DNA of 59,869 bases from Actinomadura sp. KC06 (GCF_004348735.1 NZ_SMKT01000040.1:1-59869); one strand, 5' to 3'. Positions 34,585-43,382 are shown, counted from the stretch's first letter. Made by a program: numbers and translations. The notes: generated by a model from the sequence alone, not told the origin.

Positions 34585-35436
34585 ATGTCTTCTTCTGTCG
34601 CACCCCCAGCACAGCCGACCGCACTGTACGGCGGTACGAGCGGGCGAAGGGTGACCGTACGCGACATCGCCGCCGCCAAGGAGCGGCGCGAGAAGTGGCC
34701 GATGCTCACCGCCTACGACGCGATGACCGCGCGGATCTTCGACGAGGCCGGCATCCCCGTGCTGCTCGTCGGCGACTCCGCCGCGATGGTCGTGTACGGC
34801 TACGACTCGACGATCCCCGTCACCGTGGACGATCTGATCCCCCTCACCGCGGCCGTCGTCCGCGGCTCCAAGCGCGCGATGGTGGTCGCCGACCTGCCGT
34901 TCGGCTCGTACCAGACGGGCGTGCCTGAGGCGCTCGCCGCCGCGACGCGGTTCCTCAAGGAGACCGGCGCGCACGCGGTGAAGCTGGAGGGCGGCCGCCG
35001 GATCCTCCCGCAGGTCGAGGCGATGGTCGCCGCGGGCATCCCGGTGATGGGCCATCTCGGCCTCACCCCCCAGTCGGTGAACGTCTTCGGCGGCTACCGG
35101 GTGCAGGGCCGCGGGCAGGACGGCGACGAGCTCATGGCGGACGCCAAGGCCCTCGAAGCGGCGGGCGTGTTCTCCGTCGTCCTCGAATGCGTGCCGGAGG
35201 ACCTCGCGGCGCGGGTCACGTCGTCCCTGTCGGTCCCGACGATCGGGATCGGCGGCGGCAACCAGACGGACGCGCAGGTCCTCGTCTGGCAGGACATGGC
35301 CGGGCTCACCCCGCACACGGCGAAGTTCGTCAAGAAGTTCGCGGACATGAACACGCTGCTCGGCGAGGCCGCCCGCACCTACGCCGACGAGGTCGTGAGC
35401 GGCGTGTACCCGGCGCCGGAGCACAGCTACCGCTGA
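34585..35436 (+). CDS. panB: 3-methyl-2-oxobutanoate hydroxymethyltransferase
   Basis: PanB makes ketopantoate from 2-oxoisovalerate and methylene-tetrahydrofolate, the first committed step to pantothenate and CoA. The 283-residue protein shows the family motifs [34 protein letters not shown] with the Mg2+ aspartates, [16 protein letters not shown], and [13 protein letters not shown]. The ATG at 34585 has GGAGG at good spacing. panC and panD are not next to it. The gene is convergent with a membrane protein gene 20 nt downstream. Confidence 0.97.
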   Translation: MSSSVAPPAQPTALYGGTSGRRVTVRDIAAAKERREKWPMLTAYDAMTARIFDEAGIPVLLVGDSAAMVVYGYDSTIPVTVDDLIPLTAAVVRGSKRAMVVADLPFGSYQTGVPEALAAATRFLKETGAHAVKLEGGRRILPQVEAMVAAGIPVMGHLGLTPQSVNVFGGYRVQGRGQDGDELMADAKALEAAGVFSVVLECVPEDLAARVTSSLSVPTIGIGGGNQTDAQVLVWQDMAGLTPHTAKFVKKFADMNTLLGEAARTYADEVVSGVYPAPEHSYR

Positions 35437-35455
35437 CCGTCCGCCGGCCCGGGCC

Positions 35456-36211
35456 TCAGCGGTCGGGGTCGGCGCGGGCCAGATCCGCGAGGGCGGCGTC
35501 GCCGCCCTCGCGGGCTTGGCCGTCGCGGGTCTGGCCGTCCCTCGGCGGCGGGACGCGGTGCGCGTCCGGGTCGTCCGACATGATCTCGGCGCGGAGCGTC
35601 TCGACCGCCGACCGCAGCACGTCGGGGCCGGCGACGTTCATGAGCAGCAGGCCGAGGTTGAGGGCCATCTGGCCGTCGGTCATCTCGCTGCCGGCGAGGG
35701 CGTCCACGGCGGTCCGCAGGTCGGCCTGGTCCTCGGCGGACACGTTCTGCAGCAGCCCAAGGCAGTAGGTCGGCAGCGCGAGCCTCGACTTGGCGAACGA
35801 CACTCCACGCATGATCTCGCCCGCCTCGTGCGCGCGGGTCTTGGCCTGCATCCGGTCGACGCCGCGGTCGGCGGCGGCGAGCAGCGCGGTCAGCAGCGTG
35901 CTAGGCCCGACCGCGACGTCCTCGTCCCCGACCCGGACAGTGAAGATCGCGCTGCGGAACACCATCATCGAGCCGAAGCTCGCGACCAGCACCTGCGTGG
36001 CGGCGACGACGTCCGGGGACTGCACGCCGAACCGCCAGTCGAACGTGTGCAGGGCCAGCAGCGAGCCCGCTCCCGCCGCCCCGTTGATCAGCACGTACGC
36101 CCAGGTGCTCGGCACCCGGACCAGCGTGGTGGGCCGGTCCCGGTACCGGCTGACGAGCTCGGCGATGCCGACGAGGCAGCTCAGCGAGACGGCGACGAGG
36201 TATCCGATCAT
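35456..36211 (-). CDS. Hypothetical membrane protein with three N-terminal helices
   Basis: The 251-residue protein starts at an ATG with GGAGG 5 nt before it. It has hydrophobic helices at about 1-20, 36-54 and 68-88, then a soluble, helix-rich cytoplasmic region, and a C-terminal tail with a short RDGQTRDGQAREGG repeat. I do not recognise a domain. Third-position G/C bias and the good ribosome site support coding. It is in the same direction as the two genes to its right and may be the last gene of that group. Confidence 0.72.
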   Translation of the reverse strand: MIGYLVAVSLSCLVGIAELVSRYRDRPTTLVRVPSTWAYVLINGAAGAGSLLALHTFDWRFGVQSPDVVAATQVLVASFGSMMVFRSAIFTVRVGDEDVAVGPSTLLTALLAAADRGVDRMQAKTRAHEAGEIMRGVSFAKSRLALPTYCLGLLQNVSAEDQADLRTAVDALAGSEMTDGQMALNLGLLLMNVAGPDVLRSAVETLRAEIMSDDPDAHRVPPPRDGQTRDGQAREGGDAALADLARADPDR

Positions 36212-36286
36212 CAGTCCGTCCTCCACCCCCCACCCGCCGCCATCCAACGGACGAGCTCCGCTCGACGGTCCCCGGTCACTCCTCGG

Positions 36287-36646
36287 TCAGCCGTCCGACT
36301 CGGTCAGCCTGACGATCTCGTCGACCTCGCGCTCCACGGAGACCAGGCCGCGGGCGCGCAGCGCGTCGACGGCCTTCGCGACCTCCAGCAGCCCGAGCCT
36401 CGTCGCGTGGTGGATCCGCTCCAGCGACATCGGGCCCTGCGCGGCCCTCAGCTGCGCCAGCACGCGCCTGCGCACGTCCTCCGCGTCCTGCTGCTCACCG
36501 GGCCCGCCGGGCTCCCCGGGCTCCCCGGGCTGATCGCCGGGCGGGCGGCGGTACTCGCCGGTGCCGGGCCGGGCCGCCGCCGCCGCGCTCCGCCCGGACG
36601 GGGCCAGGAACGCGCTCCACGGGTCCGCCGACCGGATCTCTCTCAT
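36287..36646 (-). CDS. Small protein with C-terminal winged-helix-like region
   Basis: The 119-residue product has a disordered Pro/Gly/Glu-rich N-terminal half (PGEPGEPGGPGE) and a C-terminal half (RRRVLAQLRAAQGPMSLERI, then GLLEVAKAVDALRARGLVSV) that fits a compact winged helix. It may bind DNA or protein, but no family is recognised. The start at 36646 was chosen for AGGTGG 6 nt upstream; the open frame continues upstream as the shadow of the K+ channel gene. It lies between the channel gene and the three-helix membrane protein on the same strand. Confidence 0.65.
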   Translation of the reverse strand: MREIRSADPWSAFLAPSGRSAAAAARPGTGEYRRPPGDQPGEPGEPGGPGEQQDAEDVRRRVLAQLRAAQGPMSLERIHHATRLGLLEVAKAVDALRARGLVSVEREVDEIVRLTESDG

Positions 36647-36723
36647 CTCCACCCACCTGTCGCCGACCCGATCATTTTGCCAGTAATCGGACGCGCCAGG
36701 GCCGCGCACCGCTCCCTGGAATG

Positions 36724-37797
36724 TCAGGAATCCGACCCTTCGCGGTGAGCGCCGCCCGGGCGCAGGCGGGGCAGGGACCGTGCCACGATCAGCCGGTCGC
36801 CGGGCCTGATCGGCGAGCAGTCCGGGTCGTCGAACGTGAGCGCGCGGTCGTCGCGCACCACCGCCAGCACCGGCTCGTCGACCTCGCCGATCGGGCGGCC
36901 CGCCTCGTCCGGGCGCGCGTCCCGCTCGGCCAGGTCGAGGCCGCTGCCGTGCTCGATCAGGTCCGCGAGGACGTCGCCGACGTGCGGGCGGCTGGTGGAC
37001 ACCCCGAGCAGCCGTCCCGCCGCCTCCGACGACGTCACGACCCGGTCGGCGCCGCTCTGCCGCAGCAGCGAGGCGTTCTCCGACTCGCGGACCGCCGCCT
37101 GGATCCGGGCGGACGGGTTCAGCTCCCGCGCGGTCAGGGTGATCAGCACCGCGGCGTCGTCCCGGTCGGCCGCCACCACGATCTCCTTGGCCAGCGGCAC
37201 CGCCGCCCGCCGCTGCACCACGTTGCGGGACGCGTCGCCGACGATGCCGGCGATCCCGGCGGCGGCCGCCTCCTCGACGGCCTTCGGGTCGGGGTCCACC
37301 ACGACGATCCGGTCGCGGTCGACGCCGGTGCGGAGCAGCGTCTCGATGGCGCTGCGGCCCTTCGTGCCGTAGCCGGCCACCACGATGTGGTCGCGCACGC
37401 GATTCCTCCAGCGGGCCTGGCGCCACTCCTCGCGGGTGCGCTGGGCGAGCACCTCGAGGGTCGTGCCCACGAGGACGATGATGAACAGCACCCGGACGGG
37501 CGTGACGAAGACGATGTTGACCAGCCGGGCGGTGGCGCTGACCGGCGTGATGTCGCCGTAACCGGTGGTCGTGATGGTGACGGTGGCGTAGTAGAACGCG
37601 TCCAGCAGCGAGAGGGGCCCGCCGGCGCTGTCGCGGTAGCCGTCGCGGTCGGCGTAGACGACCGCGACCACGGCGAGGAGCAGCGCGATCGCGAAGACGA
37701 CCCGCTGCGTGACCGCGCGCAGCGGGCTGCGGCTGACCGAGGGCAGCAGGAGGCGCGGCGGCCGCACCGCCGCCACCGCCCGCGGGTCGCTCTTCAT
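36724..37797 (-). CDS. Two-helix potassium channel with RCK (TrkA-N/C) domains
   Basis: The 357-residue protein has helix 1 (31-49), a pore loop with the selectivity filter TTGYGD (77-82), helix 2 (about 88-115), and a cytoplasmic RCK/TrkA-N domain with VVAGYGTKGRSAI (139-151). A C-terminal TrkA-C-like domain ends in IRPGDRLIVAR. This is the MthK-like design: a tetrameric K+ channel gated by ligand binding to the RCK ring. It ends 77 nt before the small winged-helix gene and starts 10 nt after the F420 reductase stop, so it is probably co-transcribed with that gene. Confidence 0.94.
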   Translation of the reverse strand: MKSDPRAVAAVRPPRLLLPSVSRSPLRAVTQRVVFAIALLLAVVAVVYADRDGYRDSAGGPLSLLDAFYYATVTITTTGYGDITPVSATARLVNIVFVTPVRVLFIIVLVGTTLEVLAQRTREEWRQARWRNRVRDHIVVAGYGTKGRSAIETLLRTGVDRDRIVVVDPDPKAVEEAAAAGIAGIVGDASRNVVQRRAAVPLAKEIVVAADRDDAAVLITLTARELNPSARIQAAVRESENASLLRQSGADRVVTSSEAAGRLLGVSTSRPHVGDVLADLIEHGSGLDLAERDARPDEAGRPIGEVDEPVLAVVRDDRALTFDDPDCSPIRPGDRLIVARSLPRLRPGGAHREGSDS

Positions 37798-37807
37798 CGG
37801 ACGGCGA

Positions 37808-38515
37808 TCAGACGTCGGTGATCCGGAGGCCGGCGTGGGCCTTGTAGCGGCGGTTGATCGAGATGAGGTTCGCGGTGAGCGCCTCGATCTGGTGGGCGTT
37901 GTGCAGCCTGCCGCCGTAGACGCCGCGCATGCCGGGGATGCGCCCGGCGAGAGCCTGGACGAGGTCGGTCGCCTCCCGGTCGTCGCCGAGGACGAGGACG
38001 TCCAGCTCCATCCCGTCCACGCCGGGGTCGAGCAGCAGCTTGGCGGAGACGTGGTGGAACGCGGCGACGACGCGGCTGTCCGGCAGGACGGCGGCGGCCT
38101 GCTCGGCGGCGCTGCCCTCCTCGACCGGCAGCGCGAACGCGCCCTTGCCCTTCTCGAAGCCGAGCGGGTTCACGCAGTCCACGACGATCTTTCCGGCGAG
38201 CTCGGCGCGCAGCGACTCCAGCGTGGCCTTGTGCCCCTCCCAGGGCACCGCGACGATCACGACGTCGGATCCTCCGGCGGCCACCGGGTTCTCCGCCCCG
38301 GACACGGGCAGGCCCGCGTCCTGTCCCCCGGCGAGGTCGTCGGCGGCGGCCTGGGCGCGCTCCGCCTTCCGCGACCCGATCGTCACCCGGTGGCCGGCGA
38401 GCGCGAACCGCCGCGCGAGCCCTTTGCCCTGGTCCCCGGTTCCGCCGAGGATCCCGATCGACAGGCCGCTCACGTCCGGGAGGTCATAGGGCGTCTTGCG
38501 CTGCTGCTCAGTCAT
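37808..38515 (-). CDS. npdG: F420H2:NADP+ oxidoreductase
   Basis: The enzyme exchanges hydride between coenzyme F420 and NADP. The 235-residue protein has the NADP-binding GILGGTGDQGKGLARRFA (21-38), the 2'-phosphate contact GSRKAERAQ, VIVAVPWEGHKATL, and a family-typical VVAAFHHVSA segment and C-terminal NAHQIEALTANLISINRRYK. This identifies the Fno/NpdG family rather than general pyrroline-carboxylate reductases. It implies that the host makes F420. No F420 biosynthesis gene is in the window. It is divergent from the following unknown gene (93-nt gap) and runs into the K+ channel gene. Confidence 0.93.
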   Translation of the reverse strand: MTEQQRKTPYDLPDVSGLSIGILGGTGDQGKGLARRFALAGHRVTIGSRKAERAQAAADDLAGGQDAGLPVSGAENPVAAGGSDVVIVAVPWEGHKATLESLRAELAGKIVVDCVNPLGFEKGKGAFALPVEEGSAAEQAAAVLPDSRVVAAFHHVSAKLLLDPGVDGMELDVLVLGDDREATDLVQALAGRIPGMRGVYGGRLHNAHQIEALTANLISINRRYKAHAGLRITDV

Positions 38516-38608
38516 GCCGCCGAGTCTGCCAGGCGGGCGTCCGGGCGGCGCGCCCCGGGCTCCCCCGCATCGCGGAAACCGCCTGCCCGGCGCGTGGCGT
38601 GGGGCACC

Positions 38609-39205
38609 ATGGTTCCCGTGGACGCCGAGCAGATCGTGATGTTGCGCGAGGTCCTGTCGACGACGGGCTGGCTGGAGCGGACCGAGGAGTTCGGCCGCGC
38701 GCTGCGGGTCACGTCCCGGACGCCGGGCGGGCTGCTGCTCGTCGGCACCCCCGGCGACGATCCGTGGCACCTGGCCGCGCACCTGGACGACGAGAGCCGC
38801 CTCGCGGACGTCCCCGGCCTCGCGCCGACGCTGGTGCGCTGGAAGCCGCCCGCGGACGCGCCCGCGCACCTGCGGATCGGGCTGGAGCGGCTGGAGGCGG
38901 CGCGGCGCGGCGAGACGCTGTTCGTCGTCGCCGAGGAGGAGGCGCCCGTCCCGCTGCTGGAGCGTGTGGACGACGCCCGCCGCGTCGGGGCGACCGTCCT
39001 CGCGCTGGACGGCGGCGACAAGGACCTGCGCGGCCTCGCCCACGAGGCGCTGACCGTCCCGCCGGACGAGTCGATCATCTCGTTCGACGGCGCGCAGCAC
39101 CTGGTCAGCGCCGCGGCCGGCCAGGAACCGGCACGAAGCCCCCGCGGTCTCCGCCGCCGCCTCGCCAAGCTCCTGGACACGGTGTCGGGCCCGGTCGTCG
39201 AGTAG
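38609..39205 (+). CDS. Conserved-looking hypothetical protein with SIS-like segment
   Basis: The 198-residue soluble protein has no clear family match for me. The stretch VGATVLALDGGDKDLRGLAHEALTV resembles the end of a sugar-isomerase (SIS) fold, and GGLLLVGTPGDDPWHLAAHL could be its first strand and loop. The start is either ATG 38609 or GTG 38618. It is divergent from the F420-NADP reductase. A role in sugar-phosphate sensing is only a guess from fold-level similarity. Confidence 0.72.
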   Translation: MVPVDAEQIVMLREVLSTTGWLERTEEFGRALRVTSRTPGGLLLVGTPGDDPWHLAAHLDDESRLADVPGLAPTLVRWKPPADAPAHLRIGLERLEAARRGETLFVVAEEEAPVPLLERVDDARRVGATVLALDGGDKDLRGLAHEALTVPPDESIISFDGAQHLVSAAAGQEPARSPRGLRRRLAKLLDTVSGPVVE

Positions 39206-39225
39206 CCGGGTGGGCGCGCCGTAGC

Positions 39226-39492
39226 TCAGTCGGCGCCCGGGCGCCAGCGCCCGGCCTGCCGGGCGGCGCTGATTCCACCGGCCACGCCGATGAGCAGGGC
39301 GATGGCCGCGGATCCCGTGAGAGCCGCCGCCTGGACGCTCCAGGACAGGGTGCCCGCGTGCTCCGCGGCGATGAAGAAGAGGCCGTGCCAGATGCTGACG
39401 ACGGCGGCGACACCCGCGGAGATCATCAGAGGAATGGCGAGATTCCCCAATGCCACGCCGAGGAAGACCCGCGCGGAGCCCGTATGGACCAC
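39226..39492 (-). CDS. Small two-helix membrane protein
   Basis: The likely product has 88 residues from a GTG start with GGTGG upstream. It has two long hydrophobic segments (VFLGVALGNLAIPLMISAGV and, near the C-terminus, TGSAAIALLIGVAGGISAAR) and a basic end. No family is recognised. The open frame extends further upstream, but that part overlaps the 59-residue Cys/His gene and looks non-coding. It is convergent with the SIS-like gene. Confidence 0.55.
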   Translation of the reverse strand: MVHTGSARVFLGVALGNLAIPLMISAGVAAVVSIWHGLFFIAAEHAGTLSWSVQAAALTGSAAIALLIGVAGGISAARQAGRWRPGAD

Positions 39493-39539
39493 ATTAACGC
39501 CACCGGTGTTCGTTTCCTGAAAGGTGATCCGGCGGTGGT

Positions 39540-39719
39540 CTAGTCGTCGGCGTTGTCGCGGCGCCATGCCTCGTTGCGTTCGCGGGCCAGGGTGAGGGCG
39601 GCCGCCGCGGCGCTCTCGGATTCGTAGGGGCCCATGCGGTCCTTGCCGGGGCAGCCGGGCCCGTGCTCGACCTTCATGTGCTTCAGGCAGAACCACCAGT
39701 CACCGTCGTCGGCGGCCAT
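39540..39719 (-). CDS. 59-residue Cys/His protein (putative zinc-binding)
   Basis: This short gene has an ATG with AGGAG 6 nt upstream. Its product begins [20 protein letters not shown] and continues with [12 protein letters not shown] and a helical, charged C-terminus rich in Ala, Glu and Arg. Cys11, His14, His19 and Cys23 are spaced like a small metal knuckle. From memory, very similar 50-60-residue proteins with W-x2-C-L-K-H and GPGC occur widely in actinomycetes, with no assigned function. It is divergent from map, 69 nt away. Confidence 0.78.
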   Translation of the reverse strand: MAADDGDWWFCLKHMKVEHGPGCPGKDRMGPYESESAAAAALTLARERNEAWRRDNADD

Positions 39720-39788
39720 GGGCGCTCCTCTCGATCATGTGCGCGCACGGGATTCGTTGCCCGATCCCGGCTGACTACACTCGCCACT

Positions 39789-40640
39789 ATGACGACCCAG
39801 CTTCTCCGGCCCGGACACGTTTCCCCCATGCGCAAGGTCCCGTCCAGCATTCCGCGGCCGGAGTACGTGGGGAAGAAGCGGCCGAAGACCGGCGAGCCCG
39901 ACGTCAAGACGCCCGAGATCATCGAGCGGATGCGGGTGGCGGGGAAGATCGCCGCGCAGGCCCTGGAGGAGGTCGGCAAGCACGTCCGGCCCGGCGTCAC
40001 GACCGACGAGCTGGACGTGATCGGGCACGAGTTCCTGCTCGACCACGGCGCCTACCCGTCCACGCTCGGGTACCGGGGCTTCCCGAAGTCGCTGTGCACC
40101 TCGATCAACGAGGTGATCTGCCACGGCATCCCGGACGACACGGTCCTGCGCGACGGCGACATCGTCAACGTCGACATCACCGCGTTCATCGGCGGCGTGC
40201 ACGGCGACACCGACGCGACGTTCCTGTGCGGCGACGTGGACGAGGAGTCGCGGCTGCTCGTGGAGCGCACGCACGAGGCGGCGATGCGCGGCATCCGCGC
40301 GGTGCGGCCGGGCCGGGCGCTGAACGTGGTCGGACGGGTCATCGAGTCGTACGCGAAGCGGTTCGGGTACGGGGTCGTCCGCGACTTCACCGGCCACGGG
40401 ATCGGCACCACGTTCCATTCGGGGCTGGTCGTCCCGCACTACGACGACCCGGGCGCCACGACGATCATCGAGCCGGGGATGACGTTCACGATCGAGCCGA
40501 TGCTGACGCTCGGCACCCACGACTACGACATCTGGAAGGACGGCTGGACGGTCGTCACCAAGGACCGCAAGCGCACGGCCCAGTTCGAGCACACGCTGCT
40601 GGTGACCGAGGACGGCCACGAAATCCTCACCCTGCCGTGA
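39789..40640 (+). CDS. map: Methionine aminopeptidase type I with N-terminal extension
   Basis: The enzyme removes the start methionine from new proteins. The 283-residue product has an N-terminal extension with a [12 protein letters not shown] segment that resembles the linker of type 1c enzymes, then the pita-bread fold. The metal ligands are visible in [16 protein letters not shown] (two Asp), DFTGHGIG (His), FTIEPML (Glu) and QFEHTLLVT (Glu). The ATG at 39789 gives [18 protein letters not shown]. Actinomycetes often have two map genes; this one is the longer form. Confidence 0.95.
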   Translation: MTTQLLRPGHVSPMRKVPSSIPRPEYVGKKRPKTGEPDVKTPEIIERMRVAGKIAAQALEEVGKHVRPGVTTDELDVIGHEFLLDHGAYPSTLGYRGFPKSLCTSINEVICHGIPDDTVLRDGDIVNVDITAFIGGVHGDTDATFLCGDVDEESRLLVERTHEAAMRGIRAVRPGRALNVVGRVIESYAKRFGYGVVRDFTGHGIGTTFHSGLVVPHYDDPGATTIIEPGMTFTIEPMLTLGTHDYDIWKDGWTVVTKDRKRTAQFEHTLLVTEDGHEILTLP

Positions 40641-40698
40641 CAGACCTCTTGATCTAGAGTCCGATTCGCCCCACATCCGGCCGGGAGACCCTCTAGAG

Positions 40699-41388
40699 AT
40701 GAACGCCCCAGCGCCGTACGAGCCGAGGGTTCCGTCCGACAGCATGCCGCCGGGGCGCGCGGCGCTCAGCGTGACGTGGGCGGCGCTGCCCTTCCTGACC
40801 CTCGGCTACGCCACGCCGTTCACGTTCGCGGCGGCGGCGCTGTGGCGGCGCAGCGCGCATCTGATGATCTCCACGGCCGCCTACATCGGCGTGTTCACGC
40901 TGATGCTGTTCATGCTCCCCGACATCGGCAAGGACGACGGCGCCGAACGCACGGTCGGGGTGCTGCTGTTCGTCCTCGCCGTGGTCGGCTGCGCGCACGC
41001 GTTCATCATCCGCCGCCGCGTGTTCGACCCGCACGGGCTGTCGGCGGTCGACAACGAGGCGGTGGTCGAGCGCGTCAAGCGGCGGCGGCTGCTGCGCGAC
41101 AAGGCGCGGGAGCTGGCCGCCTCCGACCCGGGCCTGGCCAAGGAGCTGCGGATCGGACGTCCCGACCTGCAGCGCCAGTACAACGACGGCGGGCTCGTCG
41201 ACGTCAACCACGCGCCGGTGGAGGCGCTCACGCTGCTGCCCGGCATCACGCCCGAGCTGGCGGGGAAGATCGAGCGGGTGCGGGCCGAGACGGGCGGGTT
41301 CGTGTCCGCCGAGGAGCTGTCCGCGGTGGCGGGGCTGCCGCCGTCCCTCACCGGCGACCTCGCCGACTACGCCGTGTTCATCCGCTGA
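40699..41388 (+). CDS. Membrane protein with C-terminal ComEA-like helix-hairpin-helix
   Basis: The 229-residue protein has three hydrophobic segments in its first 100 residues and a charged helical linker. It ends in a helix-hairpin-helix repeat pair (VDVNHAPVEALTLLPGITPE and ETGGFVSAEELSAVAGLPP). The second half matches the DNA-binding HhH of ComEA-type proteins. Here the HhH follows the helices and would face the cytoplasm if the N-terminus is also inside. There is no comEC next to it, so a role in DNA uptake is not supported. Confidence 0.8.
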   Translation: MNAPAPYEPRVPSDSMPPGRAALSVTWAALPFLTLGYATPFTFAAAALWRRSAHLMISTAAYIGVFTLMLFMLPDIGKDDGAERTVGVLLFVLAVVGCAHAFIIRRRVFDPHGLSAVDNEAVVERVKRRRLLRDKARELAASDPGLAKELRIGRPDLQRQYNDGGLVDVNHAPVEALTLLPGITPELAGKIERVRAETGGFVSAEELSAVAGLPPSLTGDLADYAVFIR

Positions 41389-41458
41389 CCGTGCGCCTCC
41401 GCCGATCGTGTGGATCCGCTGACCGTGCGCCTCCGCTGATCGCGGGTACGAATCGGGC

Positions 41459-42487
41459 GTGACCCCGAAGAAACAGAAGAAGAAGGACGGCGATGCCGAC
41501 CGGCTCGCCGAGTACCGGGGCAAGCGCGACCCCGGACGGACCCCCGAGCCCGTCCCGGACGAGAGGGCGCTGCCGCACGGCGACGACGACACGTTCGTCG
41601 TCCAGGAGCACCACGCGACCAGCCTGCACTGGGACCTGCGGCTCGAACGCGACGGCGTGCTCGTCTCGTGGGCCGTCCCGAAGGGCCTGCCGTGGAGCCC
41701 GGACACGAACCACCTCGCCGTCCACACCGAGGACCATCCGCTGGAGTACGCGACGTTCGAGGGCGAGATCCCGCGCGGCGAGTACGGCGCAGGGAAGATG
41801 TTCATCTGGGATCGCGGGACGTACGAGACGGAGAAGTGGTCCGAGCGCGAGGTGAAGATCGTGATCCACGGGTCGCGGGTCTCCGGCCGGTACGTGCTGT
41901 TCCGGACGCGCGGCAGGAACTGGATGATCCACCGGATGGACCCGCCCGCCGACCCCGACGCCGAGCCGCTGCCCGACTCGCTGCGGCCGATGCGCCCGGT
42001 CGAGAGGGCCCGGCTCCCGCGCGACCAGGAGGCATGGGGCTTCGAGTTCGCGTGGGGCGGCAAGCGGATGCCCGCCTACGTCGAGGGCGGACGGACGCGG
42101 TTCACCGACGACCGGGGCCGCGCCGTCGACGGGCCCGGCGGGCTGGGCGCCCGGCTCGGCGCCTCGCTGGGCGCCCGGCCCGCGCTGCTGGACGGCGAGC
42201 TGGCCGTCCTGGAGGGCCGCGAGATCTACATGATCTACGACCTGCTGCATCTCGACGGGCACCCGCTGCTGGACGTCCCGTACCGGGAGCGCCGGGAGCG
42301 GCTCGACGGGCTGGACCTCTCCGGCCCCCGGTGGCAGACGGCCCCGTGGTTCCCCGGTGACGGCGACGCCGTCCGCGACGCCGCCGCCGATCAGGGCCTG
42401 CCGGGCGTCGTCGCCAAGCGCCTCGACTCGCCCTACGAGGCCGGCGAGGATTCGGGCGCCTGGCGCTTCATCCCCGTCCCGGCGTAG
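41459..42487 (+). CDS. LigD-like 3'-phosphoesterase fused to a degenerate ligase domain
   Basis: Residues about 40-165 form a LigD-type phosphoesterase domain with FVVQEHHATSLHWDLRLERD (46-65) and GEIPRGEYGAGKM. This domain normally removes 3'-phosphates and ribonucleotides from DNA ends in non-homologous end joining. Residues about 190-342 follow the ATP-dependent ligase fold (DGELAVLEGREIYMIYDLLH, GVVAKRLDSPYEAG). The adenylation motif, normally E-x-K-x-D-G-x-R, reads FEFAWGGKR (195-203), with Ala198 in place of the catalytic Lys and Gly for Asp. Motif IV has lost its Glu, and the OB domain is missing. Ligation is therefore unlikely. The GTG start is used. Confidence 0.87.
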   Translation: MTPKKQKKKDGDADRLAEYRGKRDPGRTPEPVPDERALPHGDDDTFVVQEHHATSLHWDLRLERDGVLVSWAVPKGLPWSPDTNHLAVHTEDHPLEYATFEGEIPRGEYGAGKMFIWDRGTYETEKWSEREVKIVIHGSRVSGRYVLFRTRGRNWMIHRMDPPADPDAEPLPDSLRPMRPVERARLPRDQEAWGFEFAWGGKRMPAYVEGGRTRFTDDRGRAVDGPGGLGARLGASLGARPALLDGELAVLEGREIYMIYDLLHLDGHPLLDVPYRERRERLDGLDLSGPRWQTAPWFPGDGDAVRDAAADQGLPGVVAKRLDSPYEAGEDSGAWRFIPVPA

Positions 42488-42665
42488 GCCGCCCAGAGGA
42501 AGCCGCCCAAAGGAGGCCGCACGGCGGAACCCGCACGGCGCGTCCCGCATCAAACGGGCGTAGCGCCAGCTTCGGCGCGTCGCCGCTGAAAACGATCAGT
42601 AGCGGGCTAGAGTCCCGCTCTGAACCGGGCGGCGGGACGTGCTGAAGAGGCGGGGGAACGGGCAC

Positions 42666-43382
42666 ATGATGGGCAAGACGCACGCCCTGAGCGGCGCGCT
42701 GGCGTGGCTCGGCGCCGTGCCGGTGATCGCTCAGGAGCGGCTGCTGGGCGACTACGCGGTGTCGCTGTCGGCGGAGCAGGTCGCGGCGGGCGCCGTGGTG
42801 TGCGCGGGCGCGGCGATCCTGCCCGACATCGACCATCACAACGGGCGCATCGCCAACACGTTCGGGCCCATCACCGAGCACATGTGCAAGTGGATCGGGA
42901 AGCTCTCCGGCGGGCACCGGCAGGCGACCCACTCGCTCCTGTTCGCGGTCGCCATGGGCCTGGCGATGGACGTCCTCGCGACCCACTACGTCTACGCCTG
43001 GTGGGCCTGCCTGTTCATGATCGTCGGCCTGGGGCTGCGGGGCGTCGGCCTGGACTTCGAGGGCAAGGAGCCCCAGTCGGCGCTCGCCGACTGCGCGCTC
43101 GCGCTCGCCGCGGTCTGGCTGATGCACAACATCGACATGAGCTTCGTCGGGTTCGCGGTGGGGCTCGGCTGCTTCGCGCACGTCGTCGGCGACTGCCTGA
43201 CACCGCGCGGCTGCCCGGTGTTCTGGCCGCTGCCGTACCGGATCGACGTGCCCGTCATCCCGAGGACGGACGGCAAGGTGGAGCGCTGGGTCGTGATGCC
43301 CGTCCTGAGCCTCGGCATCGCCGTCCTCGCCGTCCGCTCCGTCCTCGGCGACGCCACCACCCAGTGGCTCACGAGGGGTTGA
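42666..43382 (+). CDS. DUF457 (YdjM-like) membrane-bound metal-dependent hydrolase-like protein
   Basis: The 238-residue protein begins MMGKTHALSGALAWLG, the DUF457/YdjM N-terminal signature. It carries ILPDIDHHNGR and HRQATHSLLF, whose His and Asp residues are the presumed metal ligands, and about four to five hydrophobic helices. Members are called membrane-bound metal-dependent hydrolases by homology, and the activity is not well established. Two tandem ATGs are possible. It follows the LigD-like gene by 178 nt and is convergent with the lipoprotein gene. Confidence 0.85.
   Translation: MMGKTHALSGALAWLGAVPVIAQERLLGDYAVSLSAEQVAAGAVVCAGAAILPDIDHHNGRIANTFGPITEHMCKWIGKLSGGHRQATHSLLFAVAMGLAMDVLATHYVYAWWACLFMIVGLGLRGVGLDFEGKEPQSALADCALALAAVWLMHNIDMSFVGFAVGLGCFAHVVGDCLTPRGCPVFWPLPYRIDVPVIPRTDGKVERWVVMPVLSLGIAVLAVRSVLGDATTQWLTRG

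Noticed and set aside
39221..39233. A tRNA D-arm-like string (GTAGCTCAGTCGG).
   Set aside because: There is no acceptor stem, anticodon arm or T-loop around it at tRNA distances. It lies at the convergent ends of two protein genes.
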